A DNA stretch of 39,770 nucleotides from Streptomyces sp. NRRL F-6492 (GCF_001280125.1 NZ_LGEG01000249.1:1-39770); one strand, 5' to 3'. Positions 32,133-39,770 are shown, numbered from the stretch's first letter. Numbers and translations: made by a program. The notes: generated by a model not told the origin, from the sequence alone.

Positions 32133-32275
32133 TCCCCGGAAGCGGGACGCCCGACCTTTTCTGTTTGGCCGGAACCGTCAACGGCTCGATAAGCTCCTAG
32201 CTCATACGGGGGGCTCCGGCCGACGGACGCCGCGCCCCGGCACGGATCCGACCGACCTGTCGATGGGGCTGCAGA

Positions 32276-33433
32276 ATGATCGAGGCAGTCGGCCTGACGA
32301 AGCGCTACGGCGCCAAGACGGCCGTGTACGACCTTTCCTTCCGGGTGAGGCCCGGCGTGGTGACCGGCTTCCTGGGGCCCAACGGCTCCGGGAAGTCGAC
32401 GACGATGCGGATGATCCTGGGGCTCGACCAGCCCTCGGCGGGTCACGTGACGATCGGCGGCCACCCCTTCCGGCAGCTGCCGAACGCGCCCCGGCAGGTG
32501 GGCGCGCTCCTCGACGCCAAGGCCGTGCACGGCGGCCGGAGCGCGCGCAGCCACCTCCTCTCGCTCGCCCAGCTCGCCGGCATCCCGGCGCAGCGGGTCG
32601 ACGAGGTCCTCGGCGTGGTCGGCCTCCAGGACGTGGCCAGGCGGCGCTCCAAGGGCTTCTCGCTCGGCATGGGCCAGCGGCTCGGCATCGCGGCGGCGCT
32701 CCTCGGCGACCCGCAGGTGCTGCTCTTCGACGAGCCCGTCAACGGTCTGGACCCCGAGGGCATCCTCTGGGTGCGGAACCTGATGAAGAAGCTGGCCGCC
32801 GAGGGCCGGACGGTCTTCGTCTCCAGCCACCTCATGAGCGAGATGGCGCTGACGGCGGACCACCTGATCGTGATCGGCCGGGGGCAGCTGCTCGCGGACA
32901 TGAGCGTCAAGGAGTTCATCTCGGCGAACTCCGCCGACTTCGCCCGGGTGCGGACGCCGGGGACCGAGCCGGCGCAGCGCGAGAAGCTGACGGCGGTCCT
33001 GACGGAGTCCGGCGGCCAGGTCCTCTCCGAGCCGGACGGGGCGCTGCGGGTGACCGGCCTGCCCCTGCCGAGGATCAGCGACCTGGCGCACGGCGCGGAC
33101 GTACGGCTCTGGGAGCTGTCCCCGCACCAGGCGTCCCTGGAGGAGGCGTACATGCGCCTGACGCAGGGCGCCGTGGACTACCGCTCCACCGACGACCGGC
33201 TCGCCCACCTCCAGCCGCCGCTCCAGCCCGGACAGCCGGGGTACGGGCTGCCGCCCCAGCCGGTGGCCCAGGACGTGCCGCAGCAGGGCTGGTACGCCCC
33301 GCCGCCGCCCGGACAGAACCCGTACGCCACGGCGCCGGCCCCCGGCCCGGCGCCCGCGCCGGGTCCGTACGCCCCTCCGGCCGAGCGGCCGGGCACTCCC
33401 CAGCCGAGCGACACCCCCAAGGACGCCCGATGA
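32276..33433 (+). CDS. ABC exporter ATPase 2, with proline-rich tail
   Basis: It is a paralogue of ATPase 1, 143 bases downstream of permease 1. The 385 residues carry GPNGSGKS at 34-41, FSLGMGQRLGIAAALLGDP, LLFDEPVNGLDPEG and VSSHLMSEMALTADHLIVIG; the last three are almost identical to copy 1. The C-terminal 75 residues are a Pro/Gly/Gln-rich extension (PPLQPGQPGYGLPPQP, PAPGPAPAPGPYAPP) absent from copy 1 and of unknown use; such tails often mediate weak protein contacts. The stop overlaps the permease start by 4 bases (ATGA). The ribosome site GGGG is weak. The 143-base gap upstream may hold a promoter around TAAGCT/TAGCTC (32180-32200) but I cannot assign it firmly. Confidence 0.93.
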   Translation: MIEAVGLTKRYGAKTAVYDLSFRVRPGVVTGFLGPNGSGKSTTMRMILGLDQPSAGHVTIGGHPFRQLPNAPRQVGALLDAKAVHGGRSARSHLLSLAQLAGIPAQRVDEVLGVVGLQDVARRRSKGFSLGMGQRLGIAAALLGDPQVLLFDEPVNGLDPEGILWVRNLMKKLAAEGRTVFVSSHLMSEMALTADHLIVIGRGQLLADMSVKEFISANSADFARVRTPGTEPAQREKLTAVLTESGGQVLSEPDGALRVTGLPLPRISDLAHGADVRLWELSPHQASLEEAYMRLTQGAVDYRSTDDRLAHLQPPLQPGQPGYGLPPQPVAQDVPQQGWYAPPPPGQNPYATAPAPGPAPAPGPYAPPAERPGTPQPSDTPKDAR

Positions 33434-34266
33434 CCGCCCCCGCCCACCCGCAGCACGCCCCGGCGCCGCACTCCTACGTCTCCCCCATCCCGGTCCGCCG
33501 GGCGCACCTCGGGGACGCCCTCGCCTCCGAGTGGACCAAGATCCGCTCGGTGCGCTCGACGGTGTGGACGCTCGGCGTCATGATCCTGCTGATGGTGGCC
33601 ATCGGCCTGGGCGTGGCGGCCATCGCCTCGACCTCCGAGGCGTCGATGGGCGACGAGACGGCGCTCGCCTTCGGCTTCTTCGGGATGCTGCCGGCGTCGA
33701 TCTGCGTGATCACGCTCGGGGTGCTCACGATCGCGTCCGAGTACGGCACGGGCATGATCCGCACGACGCTGACGGCCTGCCCGAGCCGGGCCCGGGTCCT
33801 GACGGCGAAGGCGATCGTCTTCTTCCTGCTGGTCTTCGCGGTCACCACGGTGGTCGCGACGCTGGTCGCGCTGGCGCAGGTCGCCATGGTGGACGCGGCG
33901 GCGCCGACCGGGGGCGAGTGGCTGCGCTCGACGGTCGGCGCGGGCGCCTACCTGGCCGCGCTCGGTCTGCTGTCGCTGGCGATCGGCACGCTCATCCGGC
34001 ACTCGGCGGGCGCGATCACGGTGATGATCGGCCTGCTGCTGCTGCCGCTGGTGGCGGCCCTCTTCATGTTCTCCGCGCCCCTGAGGGCGGTGCAGGAGTG
34101 GCTGTTCACGTACGCGATCCCCTCGCAGATGATCGCGCTGTACAGCGCGCAGCCGCCGTTCGGCGAGAGCGGTCCGTCGGGCTGGGAGCCGCTGCTGATC
34201 ATGGGGGGCACGGCGGCGGTGGCGCTCGCCGGGGCCTACGCCGTGCTGAACAGCCGGGACGTGTAG
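33430..34266 (+). CDS. ABC exporter permease 2
   Basis: The ATG at 33430 overlaps the ATPase 2 stop; the product is 278 residues. A Pro/His-rich cytosolic start of about 30 residues (APAHPQHAPAPHSYVSP) precedes the ABC-2 pattern: LASEWTKIRSVRSTVWTLGVMILLMVAIGLG, then LPASICVITLGVLTIASEYGTGMIRTTL, FFLLVFAVTTVVATLVALAQV, AYLAALGLLSLAIGTLI, ITVMIGLLLLPLVAALFMF and LLIMGGTAAVALAGAYAVL. The SEWTKIR and EYGTGMIRT motifs match permease 1, which confirms that the ATPase-permease pair was duplicated as a unit. The gene ends 11 bases from a convergent gene with no terminator between. Confidence 0.92.
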   Translation: MTAPAHPQHAPAPHSYVSPIPVRRAHLGDALASEWTKIRSVRSTVWTLGVMILLMVAIGLGVAAIASTSEASMGDETALAFGFFGMLPASICVITLGVLTIASEYGTGMIRTTLTACPSRARVLTAKAIVFFLLVFAVTTVVATLVALAQVAMVDAAAPTGGEWLRSTVGAGAYLAALGLLSLAIGTLIRHSAGAITVMIGLLLLPLVAALFMFSAPLRAVQEWLFTYAIPSQMIALYSAQPPFGESGPSGWEPLLIMGGTAAVALAGAYAVLNSRDV

Positions 34267-34277
34267 CCGGACACCCC

Positions 34278-34604
34278 CTAGTACCTCGGCGCGTTGCGGG
34301 ACCGCTGCACCCGGCTGGTGCGGCGGTCCTTCGCGTTCCAGCAGGCCTTGTGCCAGTGCCGCCGGTCGTCCACTCCGCCGTACTCCGGCCAGGCGACCAC
34401 GTGCGGGGCGCCGGAGGGGATCTCCTGGTCGCAGCCCGGGCAGCGGTAGCGCTTGCCGGGCGAGCTGGCCCCGGCGACCAGGCGGACGCACCACTCCTCG
34501 CCCTGCCAGTTCTCGGTGCGCTGCGCCCCGCCGTACCGGTCGCCGTGGTCGTCCTGCGGCTCGGATCTCTCGCGGCCTCGGACGCGGTTGTGACGCGGGG
34601 ACAC
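34278..34604 (-). CDS. Small protein with putative zinc knuckle (CPGC...HWHKACW)
   Basis: I chose the GTG at 34604 (108 residues, starting MSPRHNRVRG), because AGG lies 7 bases upstream; a GTG two codons earlier has no spacing for a ribosome site. The N-terminal 35 residues are basic and polar. The core has Trp-rich segments (ENWQGEEWCVRLVAGASS) followed by KRYRCPGCDQEIPSGAPHVVAWPE and DDRRHWHKACW: two CxxC cysteines plus His/Cys ligands make a likely treble-clef or zinc-ribbon site. Homologues are conserved in Streptomyces and often called ATP/GTP-binding, for which I see no motif. Nucleic-acid binding is possible because of its basic ends (RRTSRVQRSRNAPRY). It converges with permease 2. Confidence 0.75.
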   Translation of the reverse strand: MSPRHNRVRGRERSEPQDDHGDRYGGAQRTENWQGEEWCVRLVAGASSPGKRYRCPGCDQEIPSGAPHVVAWPEYGGVDDRRHWHKACWNAKDRRTSRVQRSRNAPRY

Positions 34605-34803
34605 GGGCACACCTCACGGGATCGGGGAACACGGACGGTTCCCTCCAGCCTACGGGCCGCCACGCGGTGCCCCGGGTCCGGTGGGCGGGGGCCCCGTCGA
34701 AAATCGCAAGAACTTCATGAACGGCCGTTGCCTTTGGCACGTGTCAGGCGTTGTCGCCAGTGCGAGGGGGAGATACGCGTCGGCCGCAAGGAGGCACAAG
34801 GCG

Positions 34804-35838
34804 ATGCGCGTGGGTACGTTCGTTCTGGCCGCACAGTTCCCGGGCCAGGGGCAGGGAGAGGCGCTGCACCGCGCGGTGCGGACCGCCGAGGTCGCCGAGG
34901 AGGCGGGGCTCGACTCCGTCTGGCTGGCCGAGCACCACTTCGTCCCGTACGGGGTCTGTCCCTCGGCCGTGACGCTGGCGGCCCTGCTCCTCGGCCGCAC
35001 CCGGCGGCTGCGCGTCGGCACGGCGGTGAGCGTCCTGCCGACCGTCCACCCGGTCGCCCTGGGCGAGCAGGCGGCGCTGCTGCACCTCACCTCGGGCGGC
35101 AGGTTCACCCTCGGGGTGGGCCGGGGCGGTCCGTGGGTCGACCTGGAGGTGTTCGGCGCGGGCCTGGAGGCGTACGAGCAGGGCTTCCCCGAGTCGCTCG
35201 ACCTGCTGCTGCGCTGGCTGACCGAGCCGCGCGTCGGCGCCGGAGGGGAGCGGTTCTCCTTCCGGGAGGTGCCGGTGGTGCCCCGGCCCGGCGAGCTGAT
35301 CGGCGGGGAGGCGGCCCCGGAGGTGGTGGTGGCGTGCACCTCGCCCAAGAGCGTGCGGCTGGCCGCCGAGCGCGGGCTTCCGATGCTGCTCGGGATGCAC
35401 TGCGGCGACGAGGACAAGGCCGAGATGGTCGCGGCCTGGACCCGCTGGTCGCGGGAGTCCGGGCGGGACCCGGACGAGACCGCCCGGATCGGCTCCCACC
35501 ACGTGTCGGCGGGCGTGGCCCAGCTGGCGGACCGGCGCGAGGACGCGGCCGAGGCGCTGGTGAAGGCGATGCCCGGCTGGCTGCGGCAGGGGCTCGACGC
35601 GCACGTGACGGTGGACGGGCGGCACCGGTCGATGCGGGACCCCGTGGCGTACACGGAGCTGCTGTGCGGGCTGCACCCGGTGGGCACGCCCCGGCTCGCG
35701 GCGGACCGGCTGGCGGCGACGGCGGAGCGCACGGGCATCACGCGCTTCGCCCTGCTCGCGGAGGGCTCGGGCGACCTCGCGGCGACCGAGGAGAACGTCC
35801 GGCGCCTCGGCGCGGAGGTCCTGCCGCTCCTGGTGTGA
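34804..35838 (+). CDS. Luciferase-like (LLM class) flavin-dependent oxidoreductase
   Basis: The ATG at 34804 follows a strong AAGGAGG with 9 bases spacing; the product is 344 residues. The TIM-barrel family features are visible: FVLAAQFPGQGQGEALHRAVRTAEVAEEAGLDSVWLAEHHF at the start, RLRVGTAVSVLPTVHPVALGEQAALLHLTSGGRF and LGVGRGGPWVDLEVFG. The cofactor (FMN or F420) and substrate cannot be assigned; the AEHHF segment favours the bacterial luciferase alkanal group. It is monocistronic as far as can be seen. Upstream, 34611-34803 holds no gene; TTGTCG at 34751 with TACGCG 17 bases later is only a weak promoter candidate. Confidence 0.88.
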   Translation: MRVGTFVLAAQFPGQGQGEALHRAVRTAEVAEEAGLDSVWLAEHHFVPYGVCPSAVTLAALLLGRTRRLRVGTAVSVLPTVHPVALGEQAALLHLTSGGRFTLGVGRGGPWVDLEVFGAGLEAYEQGFPESLDLLLRWLTEPRVGAGGERFSFREVPVVPRPGELIGGEAAPEVVVACTSPKSVRLAAERGLPMLLGMHCGDEDKAEMVAAWTRWSRESGRDPDETARIGSHHVSAGVAQLADRREDAAEALVKAMPGWLRQGLDAHVTVDGRHRSMRDPVAYTELLCGLHPVGTPRLAADRLAATAERTGITRFALLAEGSGDLAATEENVRRLGAEVLPLLV

Positions 35839-35887
35839 GCCGGCGGGGCCCGGCGCGGGGCCGTGCGGTCCCGCTTCCCGGGTGACT

Positions 35888-35970
35888 GTGCTGCCGCTCC
35901 GGCATCCCTTCGCGCCGGTGCGCTTCGGCCCGCACCGGCCCCCTTCTCCCGCGACGGGGAGCGGCAGCAC
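35888..35970. terminator. Nested inverted repeats between two convergent genes
   Basis: An outer pair of 13-base arms (35888-35900 and 35958-35970, exact complements) encloses an inner 9-bp hairpin (35914-35922 with 35931-35939). The cruciform-like structure lies between the LLM gene and the convergent 130-residue gene and ends 6 bases from the latter. It is probably a bidirectional terminator of unusual size. Confidence 0.55.
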
Positions 35971-35976
35971 CATGTC

Positions 35977-36369
35977 TCAGCAGTCGCGCAGTTCCGGGGA
36001 CTGGTTGAGCAGCTGCCCCCTCGTGGAAGTGAAGCGGGCGAGCCGGTCGTCCACCGCCGGGTCCAGCGGGAAGACCGCCACCCGGTGGCAGTTCTGGAAG
36101 GCGAGACGCACCCCGAAGTGCCGCTGCAGGGCGCCACGGATGGCGTCGCTCGCGAGTGCGCGCAGCAGCTGACCACGTGCCTGCTCATTCGGCGGCGGCG
36201 TCTGGTTGTCGGCGAACTCTCCGCCGTCGACCTTCAGCTGGGCCACCAGAGAACTGATCATCTCCCATGCGTAGGGCAGGGAGGTCCGGACGCAGTCGAC
36301 GAAGTCGGCTTCGTCGACCTCGCCTCGCTCGGCCTGTTCCAACAGGGCCGGTGAGACGTCGAGCGACAT
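35977..36369 (-). CDS. SCO5389 family protein, unknown function
   Basis: The ATG at 36369 (130 residues) is preceded by GAGGAGAACC, a strong ribosome site. It reads [45 protein letters not shown], then a polar linker with [50 protein letters not shown]. It is an all-soluble, mostly helical protein without signal or metal motif. It matches the conserved Streptomyces family named after SCO5389 (recall). It is divergent from nucS across 248 bases, so the two may share regulation. The intervening region holds no gene; AT-richer sequence at 36490-36530 may contain promoters. Confidence 0.85.
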   Translation of the reverse strand: MSLDVSPALLEQAERGEVDEADFVDCVRTSLPYAWEMISSLVAQLKVDGGEFADNQTPPPNEQARGQLLRALASDAIRGALQRHFGVRLAFQNCHRVAVFPLDPAVDDRLARFTSTRGQLLNQSPELRDC

Positions 36370-36603
36370 GGGTTCTCCTCTCGCGACCCCGCGGACGGGG
36401 TCTTGCGGGCAGGGCGAAGGCCGGGCCGTCCGCCACGCAGCGTGCACGGACGACGACCTCCAGCTTCCACGGTAAGCGCGCAGTCCTGGCCGCACCAGAA
36501 GATGGGGAACACAACCGGCTGATAACCGACGGGTGTTCGGCTCATGAAGATCCCCCCACGGGTCCGGGCACCGCCCGAATCGCGCGGAAGAGCGCGCGTC
36601 TTG

Positions 36604-36609
36604 TAGCGT
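36604..36609 (+). promoter_or_regulatory. Putative -10 box TAGCGT of nucS
   Basis: TAGCGT ends 8 bases before the nucS ATG and there is no Shine-Dalgarno sequence, so a leaderless transcript is likely. No convincing -35 box is visible. Confidence 0.4.
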
Positions 36610-36617
36610 TGCCGACC

Positions 36618-37289
36618 ATGCGTCTCGTCATTGCCCGCTGTTCCGTCGACTACGCGGGCCGGCTCACCGCCCACCTGCCCTCCGCGCCCCGTCTGATCCT
36701 GGTGAAGGCAGACGGCAGCGTCTCCATCCACGCGGACGACCGGGCGTACAAACCGCTCAACTGGATGTCCCCGCCGTGCACGCTGAAGGAGGGCGTCGAC
36801 GGCGAGGCCGGCATCTGGACCGTGATCAACAAAGCGGGCGAGAAACTGATCATCACGATGGAGGAGGTCCTCCACGACTCCTCGCACGAGCTGGGCGTGG
36901 ACCCGGGCCTCATCAAGGACGGTGTGGAGGCGCACCTCCAGGAGCTGCTCGCCGACCGCATCGAGACCCTCGGCGACGGCTACTCCCTGATCCGCCGCGA
37001 GTACCCGACCGCGATCGGCCCCGTGGACATCCTGTGCCGGGACGCGGACGGCGCGACGGTCGCGGTGGAGATCAAGCGGCGCGGCGAGATCGACGGCGTC
37101 GAGCAGCTGACCCGCTACCTGGAGCTGCTCAACCGCGACCCGCACCTGGCGCCGGTGCGGGGCGTCTTCGCGGCCCAGGAGATCAAGCCGCAGGCGCGGG
37201 TGCTCGCGACGGACCGCGGGATCGGCTGCGTGGTCCTCGACTACAACGCCCTGCGCGGCATCGAGGACGACAAACTGCGCCTGTTCTAG
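36618..37289 (+). CDS. nucS: NucS/EndoMS mismatch-specific endonuclease
   Basis: In actinobacteria, which lack MutS/MutL, NucS cleaves both strands at mismatches and keeps mutation rates low (established for Mycobacterium and S. coelicolor SCO5388). The 223-residue length equals my memory of the S. coelicolor enzyme. The N-terminal part (1-115) is the DNA-binding/dimerisation domain. The RecB-like nuclease domain has Asp137 (GPVDILCRD), Glu151 and Lys153 (VEIKRRG), and QLTRYLELL at 163-171. The C-terminus DDKLRLF resembles a sliding-clamp binding motif (QLxLF type), in line with beta-clamp stimulation of actinobacterial NucS. The gene appears leaderless and ends in a strong terminator with T-tract. 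Confidence 0.95.
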   Translation: MRLVIARCSVDYAGRLTAHLPSAPRLILVKADGSVSIHADDRAYKPLNWMSPPCTLKEGVDGEAGIWTVINKAGEKLIITMEEVLHDSSHELGVDPGLIKDGVEAHLQELLADRIETLGDGYSLIRREYPTAIGPVDILCRDADGATVAVEIKRRGEIDGVEQLTRYLELLNRDPHLAPVRGVFAAQEIKPQARVLATDRGIGCVVLDYNALRGIEDDKLRLF

Positions 37290-37304
37290 GGGCGGTACGG
37301 AGAC

Positions 37305-37351
37305 GGGGCCGGCCCCGGGCGCGGTGAGCGCGCCCGGGGCCGGCCCCTTTT
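37305..37351 (+). terminator. Canonical terminator of nucS
   Basis: A perfect 19-bp GC stem (37305-37323 with 37329-37347) and GTGAG loop are followed by TTTT at 37348-37351. It is the only hairpin in the window that I saw followed by a T-tract. Confidence 0.95.
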
Positions 37352-37369
37352 CCCGTACGCCGGTACGGG
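37352..37369 (-). terminator. Small hairpin at the end of the convergent P-loop gene
   Basis: CCCGTAC (37352-37358) pairs with GTACGGG (37363-37369) around GCCG, directly after the stop of the minus-strand gene. It may add to the nucS terminator to stop transcription from the right. Confidence 0.45.
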
Positions 37370-37370
37370 G

Positions 37371-39770
37371 TCAGGCGGGGGTCTCCGTGGCGGTGGAGTC
37401 CGCGGGGGCGGGCGGGCCGCCGAGGGAGGCGGAGGCGGAGTTGCTGGGGCTGCCCTCCGCGGGCGGGGACGTCGTCTCCGTCGGCGTGGTGGTCGGCGGG
37501 TCCGTCGGCGGATCCGTCGGAGGGTCGGTCGGGGGCTTCGTCGGCGGCTTCGGCGGTGTGGTGCTCGGCTTCGGGGGCGTCTTCGTCGGCTTCGGGCCGC
37601 CCGGTGTGGTCGGCCGCGTCGACGGGCTCGTGGGCCGTGTCGTCTCCGTCGGGGGCGTCGTCGCCGACGGGCCGTCCGAGGACGAGGAGGAGGGCGAGCC
37701 GCCGGTGGCGCCGGGGCTCGTGGAGGAGGACGGCGGGGCGCTGCCGGAGACGGAGGGGCTCGGGGTGCCGGAGCCGGTGGGCGCGGCCGTCTCCCCCGGT
37801 TCGTCGTCGGCGGGCGTCTCGTCGGTGGTCTCGGACTCCTCGTCGGGGACGCCCTGGGTCGGGGTGCTGTCGGAGGTGACGCGCTGCGGGGCCTGGTCCT
37901 CGCCGTTGCCGGAGGTGGCGCCGAGGGTCACGACGGTGCCGAGGACGGCGACGAGAAGCGCGCCCGCGCCGACGGCGACGAGGTTGCGGCGGGCCCCGTC
38001 GAGGATGCCGGCCCCGAGGCCGGGGCGGCCGTCGTCCTTGGCGGGGACGGGGTGCGGGGCGGTCGCCGGGCCCTTGTCGGCGAAGCCGGGGAAGGCGGGG
38101 AAGGCGGGGGCCGGGGCCCGTACGGGCCCGCCGGGCAGCGGGGCCGTGACCGGTTCCGGGAGCGCGGGGCGGGCGGCCGGAACGCCGCGCGGCGGGGAGA
38201 CGGGTTCCTCGGCGCGGAGGCCCGGCGGGGCGGCGTGCTCCCCGGAGAGGTCGGCGACGAGGGCGAGCGCCCGGCGGCCGGCGACGGTGCCGCGCTTGTC
38301 GGCGAGCACCCCGCGCATGCCGATGGAGGCCTCCAGTTCGGCGCGGGCCCGCTCCAGGTTGCCCGCGCAGATCGCGAGGACGCCGAGCTCGTGGTGGAAG
38401 TAGGCCTCCTCCGCGACGTCCCCGGTCAGCCGGGCGGCCTCCTGGCCGGCCCGCAGGGCCCGCTCCCAGGCGCCCCAGTGCAGTCCGGCGGCGAGGGCGG
38501 GGGCGGCGGCGCGGGCGAGGAGGACGGCGGTGGCCCGGTGCTCGGCGGCGGCTTCGGCGTCGGTGCCGTGGGCGGGGAGGAGGGCGGTGAGCGCGGCGAG
38601 CAGGGCGTCGGACTCGGCGGCGGCCCGCTCGGGGGTGACGGAGGGGTGGGCGGCCCACCAGGCGTAGTGCTGGGCGGCGGTGTGGGCGCGGCCGGCGGCC
38701 CCGGGCTCGTACCCCTGGGCGAGGAGCTGGGTGAGGACCCCGGCGGCGAGCCGGTAGCGGGGGCCGGCCGGGGAGAGCAGGCCGCAGGCCACGAGTTCGC
38801 CGAGGGCGGCGTCGGCGTGGGTGTCGCCGACCAGGGCCGGCAGGTGGGCCTGGTGCGGGACCTCGCCGCCGAGGGCGACGGCGAAGCGCAGGGCGCTCTG
38901 GGCGGAGCGGCTGAGCCGGGAGGCGAGGAGGGCGGCGGGGGCGGCGCCCTCGCCGAGGCTGGGCAGGGGTATCTCGCGCAGTTCGACGTCGGGGTCGTCG
39001 ACGCCGTCGAAGGCGGCGGCCGCGGCCTTCGCCGCCGCGTCGGGGTCGGTGGGTCCGAAGGCCTCTTCGAGGGCGCCGAAGGCGTCGAACTCGGCGGGGG
39101 TGACGCGCAGCCGGTCGCGCTGGCGGAGCAGGGCGCCGGCCTGGACGAAGCGGAGGGGCAGGCCCTCGGACTCGAACCACAGGTCGCCGGCCCAGTTGGC
39201 CTCCTCGTCGGTGAGGGTGCGGCCGACGGCGCTCTCCAGGAGCTTCAGGGCGGCGCCGCGGCCGAGCCCGGCGAGCAGGACCTCTTCCAGGAGGGCGGCG
39301 GCCGAGGGGGCGGGCGTCTCGGGGGACGCGGCGAGGAGGAAGGCGCACTCGGGGGCGGCGGCGAGGAGTTCGTCGAGGGCGGCGCCGCCGAACTCCAGGT
39401 CGTCGACGACGACCACGGCGCCGACGTCGCGGAGCCGGTCGAGGAGCGCGGGCCGGTCGGGGCGCAGGCCGGGGGCGTGCCGGACGGCGGCGAAGAGCTC
39501 GTGGAGGAGTTCGCCGGCGGTGCGGTGGTGGCCGGAGAGGCGGACGACGCCGTCGGGGGCGAGGCCGGCGCAGTCGGCGACGACCGCGTCGAGGAGGGCG
39601 GTGCGGCCGGAGCCGGGGACGCCGAGCAGCCGGGCGGAGCGGCCCCGGCCGAGGACGGCGGTGAGCCGCTCGCGCTCCTCCTGGCGTTCGAGGAGCGGCA
39701 GGACGGGGGCGGCCGGGCCGGGCGGTACGGGCGGGGCGGCGGCGCGGGCGGCCTCGGCGCGTTCCTCGGG
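37371..39770 (-). CDS. Large P-loop ATPase-like protein with one membrane span and Pro/Thr-rich tail, partial (5' end beyond window)
   Basis: The frame is open to the window edge, so the N-terminus is missing; about 800 residues are visible. Near the edge is RLLGVPGSGRTALLDAVVADC, a Walker A-like loop with Arg in place of the usual Lys, and about 60 residues later VGAVVVVDDLEFGG, a Walker B. A long Ala-rich helical region follows, resembling the winged-helix and TPR-like parts of STAND/LuxR-type ATPases. Next are a Pro-rich linker, a basic patch (DGARRNL) and one membrane span (VAVGAGALLVAVLGTVVTLGA), then about 140 residues of Ser/Thr/Pro with DPPT and KPPT repeats, presumably outside the cell. 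The S. coelicolor homologue is called only ATP/GTP-binding protein. An inside-to-outside signalling role is conceivable but unproven. Confidence 0.8.
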   Translation of the reverse strand, partial: PEERAEAARAAAPPVPPGPAAPVLPLLERQEERERLTAVLGRGRSARLLGVPGSGRTALLDAVVADCAGLAPDGVVRLSGHHRTAGELLHELFAAVRHAPGLRPDRPALLDRLRDVGAVVVVDDLEFGGAALDELLAAAPECAFLLAASPETPAPSAAALLEEVLLAGLGRGAALKLLESAVGRTLTDEEANWAGDLWFESEGLPLRFVQAGALLRQRDRLRVTPAEFDAFGALEEAFGPTDPDAAAKAAAAAFDGVDDPDVELREIPLPSLGEGAAPAALLASRLSRSAQSALRFAVALGGEVPHQAHLPALVGDTHADAALGELVACGLLSPAGPRYRLAAGVLTQLLAQGYEPGAAGRAHTAAQHYAWWAAHPSVTPERAAAESDALLAALTALLPAHGTDAEAAAEHRATAVLLARAAAPALAAGLHWGAWERALRAGQEAARLTGDVAEEAYFHHELGVLAICAGNLERARAELEASIGMRGVLADKRGTVAGRRALALVADLSGEHAAPPGLRAEEPVSPPRGVPAARPALPEPVTAPLPGGPVRAPAPAFPAFPGFADKGPATAPHPVPAKDDGRPGLGAGILDGARRNLVAVGAGALLVAVLGTVVTLGATSGNGEDQAPQRVTSDSTPTQGVPDEESETTDETPADDEPGETAAPTGSGTPSPSVSGSAPPSSSTSPGATGGSPSSSSSDGPSATTPPTETTRPTSPSTRPTTPGGPKPTKTPPKPSTTPPKPPTKPPTDPPTDPPTDPPTTTPTETTSPPAEGSPSNSASASLGGPPAPADSTATETPA

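Noticed and set aside
1..39770. Mobile element, prophage or recently acquired island
   Set aside because: No transposase, integrase, attachment repeat or tRNA edge is seen, and gene order matches the Streptomyces core as I recall it.

Overview
The window is about 40 kb of very GC-rich DNA with strong third-position G/C bias, frequent GTG starts and terminators built from GC hairpins without T-tracts. The gene set (scy and filP polar-growth cytoskeleton genes, an AbsC-type MarR regulator, isobutyryl-CoA mutase, a non-canonical nucS mismatch endonuclease) is that of a Streptomyces chromosome core. From memory, gene order follows the S. coelicolor SCO5387-SCO5426 block read in reverse. I see no insertion sequence, phage, tRNA, rRNA or CRISPR array. 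The novelty lies in uncharacterised conserved genes, operator-like palindromes and repeats rather than in a mobile island.

Layout. 1-7223: a truncated HTH protein with a repetitive acidic/proline tail, then central carbon genes: pfkA (minus), divergent from pta-ackA (4-bp overlap), then pyk. 7235-10404: four minus-strand genes, including an uncharacterised envelope cassette (DUF6230, DUF6114 and a secreted Thr/Pro-rich protein) behind a 600-bp non-coding region carrying two related palindromes and a large hairpin. 11005-14730: a thioredoxin/TPR protein divergent from a TetR regulator, then icmA behind a perfect 18-bp palindrome. 14814-18297: DUF3817, MarR and MFS genes facing a divergent DUF5937/ArsR-type regulator. 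18368-21812: a thiamine-binding protein and a second DUF3817 protein, divergent from three consecutive AIM24 genes, then absC.

21879-24684: meaB, a thiolase and methylmalonyl-CoA epimerase. With icmA these form a short-chain acyl-CoA theme: acetoacetyl-CoA and butyryl/isobutyryl-CoA interconversion and methylmalonyl-CoA epimerisation, with MeaB as the G-protein chaperone of B12 mutases. These reactions link carbon catabolism to polyketide precursors. Pta-AckA, Pfk and Pyk at the left end control acetyl-CoA and pyruvate supply.

24908-30292: scy and filP, coiled-coil proteins of the hyphal tip. Scy here carries a recent-looking 102-residue internal duplication. 30381-34266: two paralogous ATPase-permease ABC exporters in tandem. 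34278-37289: a small putative zinc protein, a luciferase-like oxidoreductase, a conserved 130-residue protein and nucS. 37371-39770: the C-terminal part of a large P-loop protein with one membrane span and a Pro/Thr-rich tail, cut by the window edge.

Several genes (tetR, the first AIM24 gene, absC, the first ABC ATPase, nucS, possibly one DUF3817 gene) have a TAnnnT -10 box 6-8 nt before the start codon and no Shine-Dalgarno sequence, which suggests leaderless transcripts. All functional calls come from reading the sequence and recalling families; no search was run.
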